Counted from the stretch's first letter, positions 10,707 to 22,518 are shown. The stretch: DNA of 64,000 bases from Papio anubis (GCF_008728515.1 NC_044984.1:88273181-88337180); one strand, 5' to 3'. The notes: generated by a model from the sequence alone, not told the origin. Made by a program: numbers and translations.

Positions 10707-11013
10707 TTTTTTTTTTTTTTTTTTTTTTTTTGAGACGGAGTCTCGCTCTGTCACCCAGGCTGGAGTGCAGTGGCCGGATCTCAGCTCACTGCAAACTCCG
10801 CCTCCCAGGTTTACGCCATTCTCCTGCCTCAGCCTCCCAAGTAGCTGGGACTACAGGCGCCCGCCACCTCGCCCAGCTAGTTTTTTGTATTTTTTAGTAG
10901 AGATGGGGTTTCACTGTGTTAGCCAGGATGGTCTCGATCTCCTGACCTCGTGATCCGCCCGTCTCAGCCTCCCAAAGTGCTGGGATTACAGGCTTGAGCC
11001 ACCACGCCCAGCC
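10707..11013 (-). mobile_element. AluY, antisense, Old World monkey-like
   Basis: Poly(T) start, TGAGACGGAGTCTCGCTCTG, and end GGCTTGAGCCACCACGCCCA. A perfect 16-bp target-site duplication CAGGCAAGCCTTTTCT lies at 10691-10706 and 11015-11030. The GGCTTGAGCC form matches cercopithecoid AluY as I recall it. Young insertion. Confidence 0.95.
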
Positions 11014-11277
11014 CCAGGCAAGCCTTTTCTAGCATGCCACGGTCCTTCCCATCGCCCACCCCACAGTATGCATATCCTTTACCCAGTTCCTTCCACCTGC
11101 TCAGCCACACATATGTTTATGTTGATGGCCTCTAGACCATAAACATATAGACATATAGCCATGATGATGCTTAGCATAATCTCCTAGAAGTGGAATTGCT
11201 GGGCTTAAAGTATGAATAACATTTTTAAAAACTTTTGACTTTTTAACACTTTTTAAAACCTTTAAAAACATATTTTA

Positions 11278-11575
11278 GGGATGGATGTGGTGGTCCATGC
11301 CTATAATCCCAGCACTTTGGAAGGCCGAGGGGGGCGGATCACTTGAGCTCCAGGAGTTCAAGACCAGCCTGGGAAACACTGTGAAACCCTGTCTCTACTA
11401 AAAATACAAAAATTAACCAGCCGTGATGGCCAGCACCTGTAATTTCAGCTACTTGGGAGGCTGAGGCAGGAGAATCGCTTGAACACAAGAGGCGGAGGTT
11501 GCAGTGAGCCAAGATCGCACCACTGCACTTGAGTCTGGGAGACAGAGCAAAACTCTGTCTTAAAAAAACAAAAAA
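11278..11575 (+). mobile_element. AluS, sense
   Basis: Diverged Alu head GGATGGATGTGGTGG, left arm, A-rich linker ACAAAAATTAACCAG, right arm and an A-rich tail. Confidence 0.92.
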
Positions 11576-11673
11576 AATTTGAGTACCTTTGCTCTAGAAA
11601 ACATAGGGTATCTGGTTTAAATGCCAGTTAGTTCCACTAGGCTTTGGTGGCCCACTGTGAAAGTTGCTGTTGG

Positions 11674-11702
11674 ATGTACACACACGCACACACACACACA
11701 CA
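11674..11702. repeat. CA microsatellite
   Basis: ACACACACGCACACACACACA-type tract, slightly imperfect. Confidence 0.85.
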
Positions 11703-12054
11703 GAGTCCTGAGGCAGTAGGATGAGTCTGTCTTCATCCCTTTCTCTGGGGAGTTCTCCAGGTGTGGTAGCTTTGAATAGAGCCTCCCCTCATTCAGTTAT
11801 TCAGCAAACACTCAAGCAGAGGCTACTACATGCCAGTCACTGTTAAGCAGGGAGGTGAAAAGGTTACTAATAAATACACAGTTCCTCTTCTCCAGGAACT
11901 CACTGTTTGACCGATGAGACAGACGTGAAGCTCTAATTACAACAACATGCAATCAAGCCTGTGCCTGAGTATCGAGTCTATGGGAATGCAGAGGAGAAAT
12001 GATTCATTTGCCTGGCTTCTTGGGAAGCGAGAGGTATGAGAAGTAATAAGGCTC

Positions 12055-12215
12055 TATCTAAGCCTCTATCACGTGGGCAAGTTACTCCACCTTTGGGTGC
12101 CAGTTTCCCCACATGTAAAATGCAAACAATAACAGTACCCACCCATGGTCACAGTGAGGATTCCATGAGATGAAAGGTATAACATACTTAGAACAGTGCC
12201 TGGAAGAGATGTTTT
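12055..12215 (+). repeat. MIR fragment, sense
   Basis: Contains GTGGGCAAGTTACTCC, GCCAGTTTCCCCACATG, a GTACCCACC word and CTTAGAACAGTGCCTGG: the MIR core and tail in sense order. Confidence 0.8.
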
Positions 12216-12253
12216 GTTAAACCACTGAGTTGAATTCTTTTGGCTATCAGAGT

Positions 12254-12530
12254 TTTTCTTTTTCTTTTTCTTTTTCTTTTTTGAGACAGAGTCTTGCTCT
12301 GTCACCAGGCTGGAGTGCTGTGGCATGATTTTGGCTCACTGCAATCTCAAGCGATTCTCCTGCCTCAGCCTGACTATAGGTGTGTGCCACCATGCCCAAC
12401 TAATTTTTGCATTTTTGGTAGAGATGGGGTTTCACCATATTGGCCAGGATAGTCTCGATCTCTTGACCTCATGATCCACCCACCTCAGCCTCCCAGCTGG
12501 GATTACAGACGTGAGCCACTGCACCCGGCC
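12254..12530 (-). mobile_element. Alu, antisense
   Basis: CTTTTT-type tail repeat, GAGACAGAGTCTTGCTCTG, and end GTGAGCCACTGCACCCGGCC. CAG(AG)TTTTTCT-type words on both sides suggest a target-site duplication. A short deletion is present after the GCAATCTC of the right arm. Confidence 0.92.
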
Positions 12531-13983
12531 CAGTTTTTCTAATCTTTTTCACCCTTCCAGGGCTCTGAGAAGTGTGAGGCTAGTAGAATCACCTCCTGCA
12601 GATGTTTGTGGTATAGAAATAGAAACTGCATAGTCTCTCAATATCTTTATCAGGACTCTAAAGATAAGTGGCTATGAACTGTGGCACACTTCAGAGCATA
12701 CTCAGTGTTGGGGTGGATTCAGATCTAACAGTTGGCTACCCTTAAATGAGTATTTACAGTCTTTGAGCAAATTCTTGCTGATTACAAAACACTATGCAAG
12801 TTACCAGAGATACAAAGATGAATAAGACATAGTCTCTGCCCTCAAGATCTCAGCCTATTGGGGAGACAGCTATAACCACCAGCAACCATGGCCAGCACAG
12901 AGGGAGCAATTAAGTTGGCCACAGAGGAGGTAATACTTCAACTGAGCTTTTGTAAGTCCTGCCCAAGTTAGCACGCTGGTCTCTTTGGGAGGCATTAATG
13001 TGTATGGGCAGCAGAATCCCATTTAATTTATTTTACATCCAGTTTGACAAATGGCTCTCCTTGCCATGGGTATGCAAGATAAATATGCCTCCAAAATGTG
13101 ATCTCAGAGCATTTTAGGAACTAAGTGGCAAATATCCTGTACATCAAGATGACAGTGACATTGAGAAACATGTGGTTTGTTAATCCACAGGGGAATCAAG
13201 ATCAGACTTCAAGTTCTAGGTATTAGGCATATTTTGGGGCTCTTTTTTATGACATCCCTATCCCTTTTCCTCTAAAACTCCTACATATTAAAATTAGATG
13301 TTGCTGGCATACAGGGAATGTTTTTTTAATATAATAACTGCCTGTTTACTTCCTAGAACTATAAACAAAGCTTAGAAGAACAGGGATGTCTATCTTGTTG
13401 GCATTTACTGTTCTTACAGGAAAATTAAAGTCTCACAAAGACACAGTTCAGTGAGCCAATTAAGCCTTGTCTGTTAAACTTGTGCAAAATATATGGCAAT
13501 AATTCTGATAGCTATTGCTAATTCAAAGCATAGGTTATGAAATCCAGGTTTGAGCACTTAAAAAGTAAAAACAAACCCAACATCTTGCAATACTCATATA
13601 TTTCCATTTCATTTTCATATTCTATCTCTAAGCAGGCCTGTTTTTTATGTCAAATTACATTCTTAATGGAGAATATTTGGAGGAAATATAAAATGGGTTG
13701 GGTTTGATCAAGTAGTTACTAGTCTTTCTTTTGGTGACATATAACCTCCTACTTGTCAGCTTCTAGAAGATGAATCAATTTTGTGAGGGCTTGGCCAATA
13801 TCAAGGTCTTCACAACTCATCAGCTCGTTGTTAATCCAAGGACAACAAATAACTACAAATGCTGTAAGTAAGCCCAGTTATAGACTGCTGATGAATTTGG
13901 TGCTCCTGGTATGTGTCCTGCCCAAGAATGACAGTGTCTGTCTAGGGAATATTTCTTTGAATATAAATAGTAGGTAGTGGTTT
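12531..13983. other. Intergenic DNA without a recognised gene
   Basis: 12770-12960 resembles an L2 or MIR-type remnant (ATACAAAGATGAATAAGACA, then CTCAAGATCTCAGCC). The rest is AT-rich and unassigned. Confidence 0.45.
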
Positions 13984-14340
13984 ATCTTAGTCCATTTAGT
14001 GTCTCTACATAGGAATACCTGAGACTGGGTAATTTACAAAGGGTTTATTTGGCTCATGAATCTGCTGACTAAAGACTGGGCATCTGGTGAAAGCCTTGGG
14101 CTACTTCCACTTATGATGGAAGAAGGCAGAGGGGAGCTGCCCTGTTCAGAGATCACATGGCAAGAAGGGGAGCAAGAGCTTATAGACATGTGATGTATGA
14201 CAGTCTCCATCTTCCAGGGACTTCTGCCTCCACCCCATCTCTTTATAACCAGAGCCCCCAGACAGGGAAGGACTGAGTCTTTTGTGGCTAGCACATTGGA
14301 GATAGTTGATTTCATGGGCAAATTATATAGAGTGACATTT
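13984..14340 (-). mobile_element. MaLR-type LTR fragment, probably antisense
   Basis: Contains TTAGTCCATTTAGTG, CCTGAGACTGGGTAATTTAC and TTTATTTGGCTCATG, which match the reverse complement of MaLR (MST/MLT1/THE1) LTR ends. Subfamily not determined. Confidence 0.6.
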
Positions 14341-14599
14341 ACTTTTTATGCTGGGAAATTTCTTCCAACAATATATTTTTGTCCAACCATCTGCTTGAGT
14401 CAAGTTTCTGTCAGCCTCTGGAAGTAATAATTATTCCGTGCTCTGAAACTGAGCTTCATGCTGGCTTTCTGCTGAGGGAACAGACCCTTTGGCTGTCTGT
14501 TATCTATTGTCAAGAGTTCTTTTGTCACTCACTATTGTCAGCTGCTGATTTTCCAACAGACGCTTTAAGGCTATAAATAAACCCTCCCAACACAAATCC

Positions 14600-14935
14600 C
14601 CCCCCTTATGAAAGTATGAAAGACAAAATACACCAGTAAATTAGGATATGATTTTTATTCAGGCTATTGCAGTAGGAGGACATTCGTTAATAAGAAATAC
14701 CTCAAAGAAAAGGAATGAGCCTGGCTTTTATGGAGACAAAGAGAGTCTTAAGGGAGCATGAGGAAGGATGGAGGTGGGTCTTACTTCAGAATATGCAAAA
14801 CCTGCGTGGCCCTTGGCAATTAGCCAGTGCCTACAACCCAAAAGGGCCGAAGATTTCTTAACATCTCTACTTTTTAGAGTATAAGACTTAGATTAAGTTC
14901 CACATTGTCAGTCCTCCCTTTTGTTGAAAATGAAC
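14600..14935 (-). mobile_element. LTR-like repeat, copy 1 (antisense)
   Basis: Shares the order of words GATATGATTTTTATTCAGGC, TTGCAGTAGGAGGACATTCG, CCTCAAAGAAAAGGAATGAG and GGAGGTGGGTCTTAC with 16755-17000. The TTTATT near the low-coordinate side reads AATAAA on the minus strand, as expected for an antisense LTR. Confidence 0.6.
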
Positions 14936-14946
14936 ATCATTGCCAC

Positions 14947-15530
14947 TGTTGGAACTCAGAAAACAATACCCCAAAATGAAAGCCTCCAAAGTAGCCTCAG
15001 AAGCAAAGTCTCTCTCGGACCTTCTTCTGCGCCCCCCGCCCCGTCTCTCACCCCTCATTCTCCCCTGAGATAAGCCATAGAAACTGTGATCCCTCTTCCC
15101 CAAGATGGGTCATAGAAACAAGAACTCCTTTTCCCCAAAGCCAGCCATAAAACCTAGAAATATTATTCTAACCTTCCACCATTCTTCTGTGTAACACTTA
15201 GCCATAAAGAAACTAAGACCCCCATCCCAGAGGGGTCCTACCCCATACCTGGGAGGAAGGAATGCTGCACGGAGAGGCCAAGAAGAAGCTGAACAGCCAG
15301 GCCTTGGTAGGTTTCCCCACGCAATCTATTTCCATTAGATCATACCCTTTTTTGTCCAATACATTTCCACATGACCGTCCCTGCTTCATCAAACCTAAGC
15401 ATAAAATTAGATAGCTTCTGTATCTCTGGGTCTTCATTCTGAAGGCTCAACTGTCATGTAAAACTATGATCAAATAAGCTGTTCATTGTTTGAAGCAATA
15501 AAGTGCAAATGAAACCTGTCTTTACATGCA
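14947..15530 (+). mobile_element. ERV1-like LTR, sense
   Basis: Begins TGTTGGAACTCAGAAAAC, has C-rich sequence with repeated AAGCCATAGAAAC- and GTCATAGAAAC-type words, and an AATAAA at 15497-15502. Layout fits a solo LTR; the exact ends and family are uncertain. The Arg-rich minus-strand open frame at 14888-15103 is a by-product of the C-rich region. Confidence 0.55.
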
Positions 15531-15684
15531 CAATGGGGCATATGCTTCCATAAATGCCTGATTGTGTGTGCAAATGAGTGTTTTACACACCCAGTTACTA
15601 TATTTATATTTTTGCTATATTTATATTTTTAGGGTCAGTGTAAGTGCTTTCATTTTTTAAAATGAAATTGTTTTAAAAAAAACT

Positions 15685-15975
15685 GGCCGGGCGCGGTGGC
15701 TCACGCCTGTAATCCCAGCACTTTGGGAGGCCGAGGCGGGTGGATCACGAGGTCAGGAGATCGAGACCATCCTGGCTGACATGGTGAAACCCCGTGTCTA
15801 TTAAAAATATTAAAAAGTAGCCAGGCATGGTGGCGGGCGCCTGTAGTCCCAGCTACTCGGGAGGCTGAGTCAGGAGAATGGAGTGAACCCGGGAGGCGGA
15901 GCTTGCAGTGAGCGGAGATCGTGCCACTGCACTCCAGCCTGGGTGACAGAGCGAGACTCCGTCTCAAAAAAAAAA
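15685..15975 (+). mobile_element. AluY, sense, full length
   Basis: Intact head GGCCGGGCGCGGTGGCTCAC, both arms and a short A tail. Little diverged, so a fairly young insertion. Confidence 0.96.
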
Positions 15976-16157
15976 TAAACACTATGATCAAATACACTCG
16001 TTATTTTTTTTCCAGTTAACCTGTCTTTTGTTATAGGGTGTTGGCCATGATCCTTATGATGGGGAGGAAAGGAATCACCAATTTTCTGCTCCCTCCCACT
16101 GAACAACTTAGAGATGACCTAAGGCCTCCTTACCTGTGTGAAGTAACTGGGAATTGG

Positions 16158-16713
16158 TGATCATGGTATCTCCCCTGCCAGGTAAGTATACCCAAAGGAT
16201 TATAAATTATGCTGCTATAAAGACACATGCACACGTATGTTTATTGCAGCACTATTCACAATAGCAAAGACTTGGAATCAACCCAAATGTCCATCAGTGA
16301 CAGATTGGATTAAGAAAATGTGGCACATATACACCATGGAATACTATGCAGCCATAAAAAAGGATGAGTTTGTGTCCTTTGTAGGGACATGGATGCAGCT
16401 GGAAACTATCATTCTTAGCAAACTATCACAAGAACAGAAAACCAAACACCGCATGTTCTCACTCATAGGTGGGAACTGAACAATGAGATCACTTGGACTC
16501 AGGAAGGGGAACATCACATACCAGGGCCTATCATGGGGAGGGGGGAGAGGGGAGGGATTGCATTGGGAGTTATACCTGATGTAAATGACGAGTTGATGGG
16601 TGCAGCACACCAACATGGCACAAGTATACATATGTAACAAACCTGCACGTTATGCACATGTACCCTACAACTTAAAGTATAATAATAACAAATAAATTAA
16701 AAAAAAAAAAAAA
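16158..16713 (+). mobile_element. L1PA-like 3' end, sense, with perfect TSD
   Basis: 5'-truncated L1 from ORF2 C-terminal sequence (an 80-codon remnant, 16237-16479, with FTIAKTWNQPKCPS and MEYYAAIKKDE) through the G-rich 3'UTR tract at about 16535-16556 to a poly(A) tail. A perfect 17-bp duplication, AAGTAACTGGGAATTGG, flanks it at 16141-16157 and 16714-16730. About 30 bp between the left duplication and recognisable L1 text is of unclear origin. Confidence 0.93.
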
Positions 16714-16754
16714 AAGTAACTGGGAATTGGAAGGTGAGGTCCAGTTATATCCAA

Positions 16755-17460
16755 GTGTTGGCATCAAACTGTGAAACACAAAATGCACTGGACAATTAAG
16801 GATATGATTTTATTCATGCCGTTGCAATAGGGAGAACATTTATTAATGAAGAATAACTCAAAGGAAAGGAAGGGGTCCTGGTCTCCCATGATTCCTCATG
16901 GAAGCCTTGGGGAAGGATGAAGGTGGGTCTTATCACAGAATATTCCAGGGCTGGGTTGTCCTTTGTGGGGATGGCTGTTTCTTTTGAAACACAAAAGGGT
17001 AGGAGTTTTCTTTCTCTCTCTCTCTTTTTTTTTTTTTTTTTTTAAGAGACAGGGTCTTGCTCTGTCTCCCCAGCTGGAGTGCAGTGGTGTAATCACGGCT
17101 CACTGCAACCTCAGCCTCCTGGGCACAAGTGATCTATCTCAGCCTCTCAAGTAGCTGACACTACAGAACAACAGGTGCACCACCACGACAAGATAATTTT
17201 TTTGTTGTTGTTGTGGAGATGGGGTCTACCTGTGTTGCCTAGGCTGATCTCAAGCTCCTGGGCTCAAGTCATCCTCCTGCCTTGGCCTCCCATAGTACTG
17301 GTGTTACAGACAAGAGCCACTGTATTTGGCCCAGTAGGGGATTTCTTAAGCATCACTGCTTTTAGGGAACAAAAGCCTTACAGAAAGTTTAACAGTGTCA
17401 AAATTCTTTTAAGAAGACAAAGCAAATTTGAAAAAAAGAAAAAAAGAAAAAAAAGTTTTT
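16755..17460 (-). mobile_element. LTR-like repeat, copy 2 (antisense, split by Alu)
   Basis: 16755-17020 matches 14600-14935 (GATATGATTTTATTCATGCC, TTGCAATAGGGAGAACATTT, ACTCAAAGGAAAGGAAGGGG). After the Alu it continues with GATTTCTTAAGCATCACTGC, matching GATTTCTTAACATCTCTAC of copy 1. Family not named. Confidence 0.55.
17026..17331 (-). mobile_element. AluJ, antisense
   Basis: Poly(T), AAGAGACAGGGTCTTGCTCT, diverged right and left arms, end GAGCCACTGTATTTGGCC. High divergence suggests the J subfamily. Confidence 0.9.
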
Positions 17461-18041
17461 ATAAGGTTTAGGTATGAGATAATATCAGAATTCTGATATC
17501 TTAACTGTTTGCTTGTTCTATAAGAGATGCTTAAGCTAACTCCTTATTTAATTTGAGTAAGGAAAAACAAATGGCCTGTCTGACCAAAGCTAAACAACAG
17601 GAAGGGAAACACAGCTCCTCTTACTTTCCTAGAGAATCATGGACCAATTTTCAATTTGGTCCAATCATGGAACCTTTTTCTGTAGCTTATAGAAATTCAT
17701 TCAAAATGTACTTTTTGAGCACCTGCCATTGCCAGGCATGAATATAGGTAGTGGGGATATAGCAGTCAATGTGACAGTCCGTAATTTCTCCCCTTGAGCC
17801 CCTTGCTATGGAGAAAGAGAATGCAGCAAAGCGCAGGGAGAGCCAGGGGAAGGAGCAGTACTGTTTCCAACAGGTTAGCCAGAGAAGACCCCCACAAGAA
17901 GGTGACAGGAGTAAAAACCCGAGCGAGGGAGCAGTGCTGACGCCTGAAAGAACATTTCGGGCAGAGGGAACAGTAAAATGGGAAAACCCTGAGATGGGAA
18001 CTGTTCAAATAATTAATCGGGAGGCCATTTAGCTGAGCCAC
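17461..18041. other. Intergenic DNA, partly old repeat
   Basis: 17690-17800 resembles an ancient MIR/L2-type fragment (TTTTTGAGCACCTGCCATTG). Nothing coding recognised. Confidence 0.4.
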
Positions 18042-18358
18042 CTTCAGCACCCTGGGTTCCTTCCTAAGCAAATGGAAAACCAACTCAACGTAAACAGTAA
18101 AATGAAACAAGCGTAACCAATCAGAAACTGCCAGCTAACTTCTAACTACGGACTTTACCAATGAGAAACTGACCTCTCACCAGGGACTTTCTGCTTTAAC
18201 CAATCAAATATTTTCTTTGTCTTGCTTCCATGATCACCTTATAAAAGGCCCCTGCTCTCCTCCCCCTCCGAGCGCTGCGCTGAGCTGCTTGTGGTCTGGT
18301 GCTGCCGGATTCCTGAATCATTCAAAGCTCAAATAAACTCATGAAATTTTAATATGCG
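18042..18358 (+). mobile_element. ERV LTR-like promoter unit
   Basis: Has three CCAAT boxes (18117-18121, 18158-18162, 18200-18204), a TATAAAA at 18240-18246 and AATAAA at 18332-18337 in the order of a retroviral LTR U3-R-U5. Family not identified. Its ends are approximate; no flanking internal retroviral sequence was recognised, so it looks like a solo LTR. Confidence 0.6.
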
Positions 18359-19173
18359 TAAATTTATCTTTTAAATGAACTTGCCAAGATTTTCAAAGAA
18401 CAGCAAGGAGTTCAGAGTCTCTAGGGTGCCGTTATAAAGAGGGGAAGGGTAGTGGCTGAGGACCGACAGCTGAGGCAGCAGAGGCTGTAGGGTGGTACAG
18501 ATAACTGTGATGACTTTGGATGTTACTCAGGTTGAAGCAGGAAGCTACTGACATGATGACTTTGAGCAGAGATGGAACATCACCTAACATATTTTCAGAG
18601 GATTACCCTAGCTTACCCTAGCTTATGTGATAAGAGGATTGAAGCAGGCAGACCAGTGAGGAGCTGTTGCACTGCTCTTGAGAAGATGGAGCTCCGATCA
18701 AGATGGCCATGGTGAAGGGTGGTGGAGGCTGCTTAAGTCTCCTTTGGGAATTAAACATTTATTCCTCCAGCAGCCGGGAAGCTCTAGCTAATGGCTTTTG
18801 GCTGTCAGCCCTCTTCAAGAATCGCCTCTGCTAAAGACAGCTGCCTTGCCCAGTGACACTTCCCCTGCCTGGAGGCTTGTTAGTGAGGGCTACAAAGGCC
18901 TGGCCCTGTACCTCGACTCAGGACAACTCCTAAGGGCCATCCCAGTTCAGAGCTCCTCAAGGAGTCCGCTCAGACCTTCCTTGTGACTACCTCACAGCCC
19001 AAATTCTCCCTTTCTTACAGGCATTGATCCCAAGAGTACCCCCTAATAAACTCCTTGCCCACTCAGCTCCATCTCAGACTCAGCTTCCAGGGGAACATAG
19101 CTCGTGCATTGAGGTGGTGAGCAGTGGTCAGGTTCTGAATATATTTTCTTTTCTCTCTTTTTTAAAGACAGGG
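18359..19173. other. Intergenic DNA without a recognised gene
   Basis: Positions 18540-18680 resemble a diverged L2-like element (includes a tandem TACCCTAGCT at about 18605-18624). No coding feature supported. Confidence 0.4.
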
Positions 19174-19400
19174 TGATATGGTTTGGCTGTGTTCCCACCC
19201 AAATCTCACCTTGAATTGTAATAATCCCCGGGTGTCAAGGGCAGGGCCAGGTGGACATCCTTGACTCATGGGGTCAGTTTCCCCCATACCTGCCACCATG
19301 TAAGAGAGCCTGTGTTTCTCCTTTGCTTTCCACCGTGCCTTTGTGAGGCCTCCTCAGCCATGTGGAACTGTGAGTCCATTAAATCGCTTTCCTTCTCCAC
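19174..19400 (+). mobile_element. THE1/MST-type MaLR LTR, sense, internally deleted
   Basis: Starts TGATATGGTTTGGCTGTGTT, continues CCCAAATCTCACCTTGAATT, and ends with CATGTGGAACTGTGAGTCCA. It is shorter than the usual LTR of about 350 bp because the middle is missing. Confidence 0.88.
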
Positions 19401-20829
19401 AGAGAATCTAAGTGGTCTTACAAAGGAACAAAGCTAGCCGTCAGCACGTCCACCAGGAAATGTTTCCAGCATTGTTTTTTTGTACACAGCCCATGCTGCA
19501 ATAATAGGCTCCCATGAGAAGTTGAAAATAGGCAAAGCTGCTTACAAACTACCTTTATCATACACCCCGAGGATAATTCCGAGGCAACATTGAAGTAATC
19601 AGAATGACATGACACCACCTTGTGTAGGTACAGTTTCACAGTAGAGAGAAAGTTCGCTGTAGGGAATGGGACTTAAGGAGATGAATCTTGAGCTGGAGCT
19701 TGACAGGAGTATGGAGTAAGTGGAAAGCCTGGGAAAGGTGTGCTAGGGGAGGGGAAGATGAGAGAGGGCCCAGGAGTGAAGATGGATAAGATACCTAGGA
19801 GGAGGAACTGTTGTTGTGAGTCTGCCTCTCATGAAAATTACATCTGTTAAGTAAGGTGGGGTAAGTCAGCTAATTTTTAAAACCAGGCCAAGAGTTTGGA
19901 TGTCACCCTTTAGACTACCAAGGGAACAGAAGAAATCTCAACACTTTTAAACTGCCAGTGTGAACTGTGAATCTCCACATCAGAAGTGTGCAGTATTTCC
20001 CAAATGTATTTGGCATTGAAAACTTCTCTTCCATGACATCACCTATTAACATTTTTGGAAAGATTTGTCCCACAGACACATTGAGGTAGAGAACACTCAA
20101 CCTTGGGGTGTAATGGGAAAACTAGTGGGTCAAGGGAGCCAGTAATAACCAAGATTTTTAAAAGATTATGGACAGTATCTTGGGTGGTACGCAAAAAACA
20201 TTGATTTATTATCCTGCCCCCACAATTCACTGTTAGTGGCATATTATGGGTTATATGGAAAGAGACCCATTGTTTTCTGGAACCTTCTTTTCCTTCTTGA
20301 ATGATTAGTAAATCGGTTACATTTTTCATCATATGACTTATATCCTTGCAAAATATCCCCTGGCTTGGTATCATACTGCATTTCTGTTCAAGCAGTGGTT
20401 GTATTGCCTGTTCCTCAGCAGGCAGTGGGCATTGTCTCTGGTCATTGTCAGATGCCAGGTGGCACCTGTAAGACAAGCAGGAAGGAACTGGTCTTGCCCT
20501 GTAACAGCAACTCCAAACCAGGAAAGCTCTGTCTATAGCCCCAGGCCTCTGCGGTCTGTCCCCACACTTGCCAGGACTTCTCATCCCTTTGCTGTCTTCT
20601 CATTTCAGTTCTCATTTGCTCACTGTGGTGCCTCCCCCACTGAGTCACTTGGCAATTGAACTTGAGTTTTATCTTCCCTTCATTCTACTTCAAAAATACC
20701 CGAACATAGCTTGTTTGTTTTCCCAGTGAGGCATCTGACAAGTCTTTAGCTTCCGTTTAGCAATAGTTCCCAGTCAGAGGGGATACCAAACGCCCCCCAG
20801 GCCTGTACTCTGTGGCCTTTGAAAATGTG
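19401..20829. other. Intergenic DNA; long minus-strand open frame of unknown origin
   Basis: A 181-codon minus-strand open frame (20039-20584) lies about 640 bp after the MaLR LTR. I see no known domain in it. Degenerate retroviral internal sequence is possible but not shown. Confidence 0.35.
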
Positions 20830-20836
20830 TGGAGGC

Positions 20837-20863
20837 ATGTGTGTGTGTGTGTGTGTGTGTGTG
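20837..20863. repeat. TG microsatellite
   Basis: About 13 TG units. Confidence 0.93.
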
Positions 20864-21278
20864 CATATGAAGCTGTCACCACGCATTAGCCAGGGTTCGG
20901 GGTAGCATTACTGCCATGTGATAGGCAGGGGCTTAGGATAATACTACAGAATGAAGAGTTCCCCACCCGAAATACCAGTAACACCCCCAATAAGCTCTGC
21001 CGTATGCTTCATATGAGTACCACTTTGCTAATTTTCAATATCTACAGTACCACCTGTGCCATTATTAGTTTAATATTTTTCTTTGAATTAATTCACTTAA
21101 ATTTTTTTGTTTTTATTCCAAATAGCAGTATACTTGAAATGATGGGTCGATGTTATTTATATATTTTACAGTACACATAAAAATAAATACCTAACACCTA
21201 ATACAAACTATTCTTAATTGATGATACACATGTGAAGTCGGGAAACACTGGAGCTATGGCCACATACCCAGTTAGATT

Positions 21279-21578
21279 TTATTTATGTATTTATTTATTT
21301 TTATATAGAGACAAGGTCTTGCTCTGTTCCCCAGGCAGTCACAGTCATAGCTTACTACAGCCTCAAAGTCCCAGGCTCAAGCTATCCTCCCACCTCACCT
21401 CCCAAGTGGCAAGGATTACAGATGTGTGTCACCGTGCCTGGCTAATTTTTATATTTTTTGTAGAGATGAGATTTCACTATGCTGCTTAGGCTGATCTTGA
21501 ACTCCTGGCCTTAAGCGATCCTCCATCCTCGGCCTCCTGAAGTGCTGGGATTACAGGCATGAGCCACTGTGCCCAGCC
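21279..21578 (-). mobile_element. AluJ, antisense
   Basis: ATTT-rich tail, GAGACAAGGTCTTGCTCTG, GCATGAGCCACTGTGCCCAG. Strongly diverged. Confidence 0.92.
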
Positions 21579-22040
21579 TCCTGTTGGATTTTGATGGGAA
21601 CATTAGCCTCACACAGATTTTCTCTTCTGAACCAGGAAGATCTGCACATGTACACCACATAGACTCCTTAGCATGAGCCATATAAGGGCAAAGGCCACAT
21701 GTTTACTGCCCCATAACATCATTTATTTTATTTAAAGTAGCCTATCCCAATGACAATGACAGCATTCTTGACCTGAGTCAATTCTCTTTGTTGCTTCCAA
21801 AGTCAAGGATAAAGGTGAGGGTCACTTGGCTTTTGCTTCCTTGAAATATAGCTCTCTGAGGGCCCACCTGTGTCTTGTGTCCCCTTCTTTCCCAGTGCAG
21901 TGTCTGGCACATGAAGTCATGATTAACAAAGGTCTCAGTGAATGAAGGAAAGCATAAACACAAAAACGTATGCGTACCCCTCAGTACAGGGCAAGTGATG
22001 GAGAACTGTAAACACTACTGTCACTGAGTCAAAAAATCTT
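21579..22040. other. Intergenic DNA without a recognised feature
   Basis: No confident repeat or gene in this stretch. Confidence 0.4.
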
Positions 22041-22044
22041 ACAC

Positions 22045-22240
22045 GTTTCTTATGCAAGTTACGTAACTTCTCTGTGCTTCTCTGTCCTTACCTCTGAAAC
22101 ACAGATAATCATAGAACCAACCTCATAACACCATTATAAGGAGGCATTGAGAGAGTATTTGTTCAGTGCTTAGAACAGTGTCAGGCACAGAATAAATGTT
22201 ATAGAAATATTTGATGATGAATAAAGAAATGAATGAGTGG
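22045..22240 (+). repeat. MIR fragment, sense
   Basis: Contains GCAAGTTACGTAACTTCTCT, CTTAGAACAGTGTCAGGCAC and AGAATAAATGTTATAG in MIR order. Confidence 0.8.
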
Positions 22241-22518
22241 TGCCTGGCTTGTACTCAGGTTTGCAATGTTTGCCGAAAGAGTGAATCAACAAATCCTAGA
22301 CTATAATGTTCCAACGCTCACATCCTTGGTACTCAGCTGTTCCCTGGAGTAGCAGTAGATGCTAAAGCAAAACATCCCAAGTTCCAGTGAAGAGGTCTTC
22401 TATGGTTAGCACAGAAAAGCTTTTCATAACAGATAGCTTAGGGTGATGCCCCATGTATCACCTTCCCCGCTCCCCCATCCCCCACCTAGTTACAGGCTAC
22501 ACACAACTGCTACTGGTG

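Noticed and set aside
14888..15103. Arg-rich minus-strand open frame resembling a nucleic-acid-binding peptide
   Set aside because: The basic run is the reverse of a C-rich segment within an LTR-like repeat, not a conserved protein.
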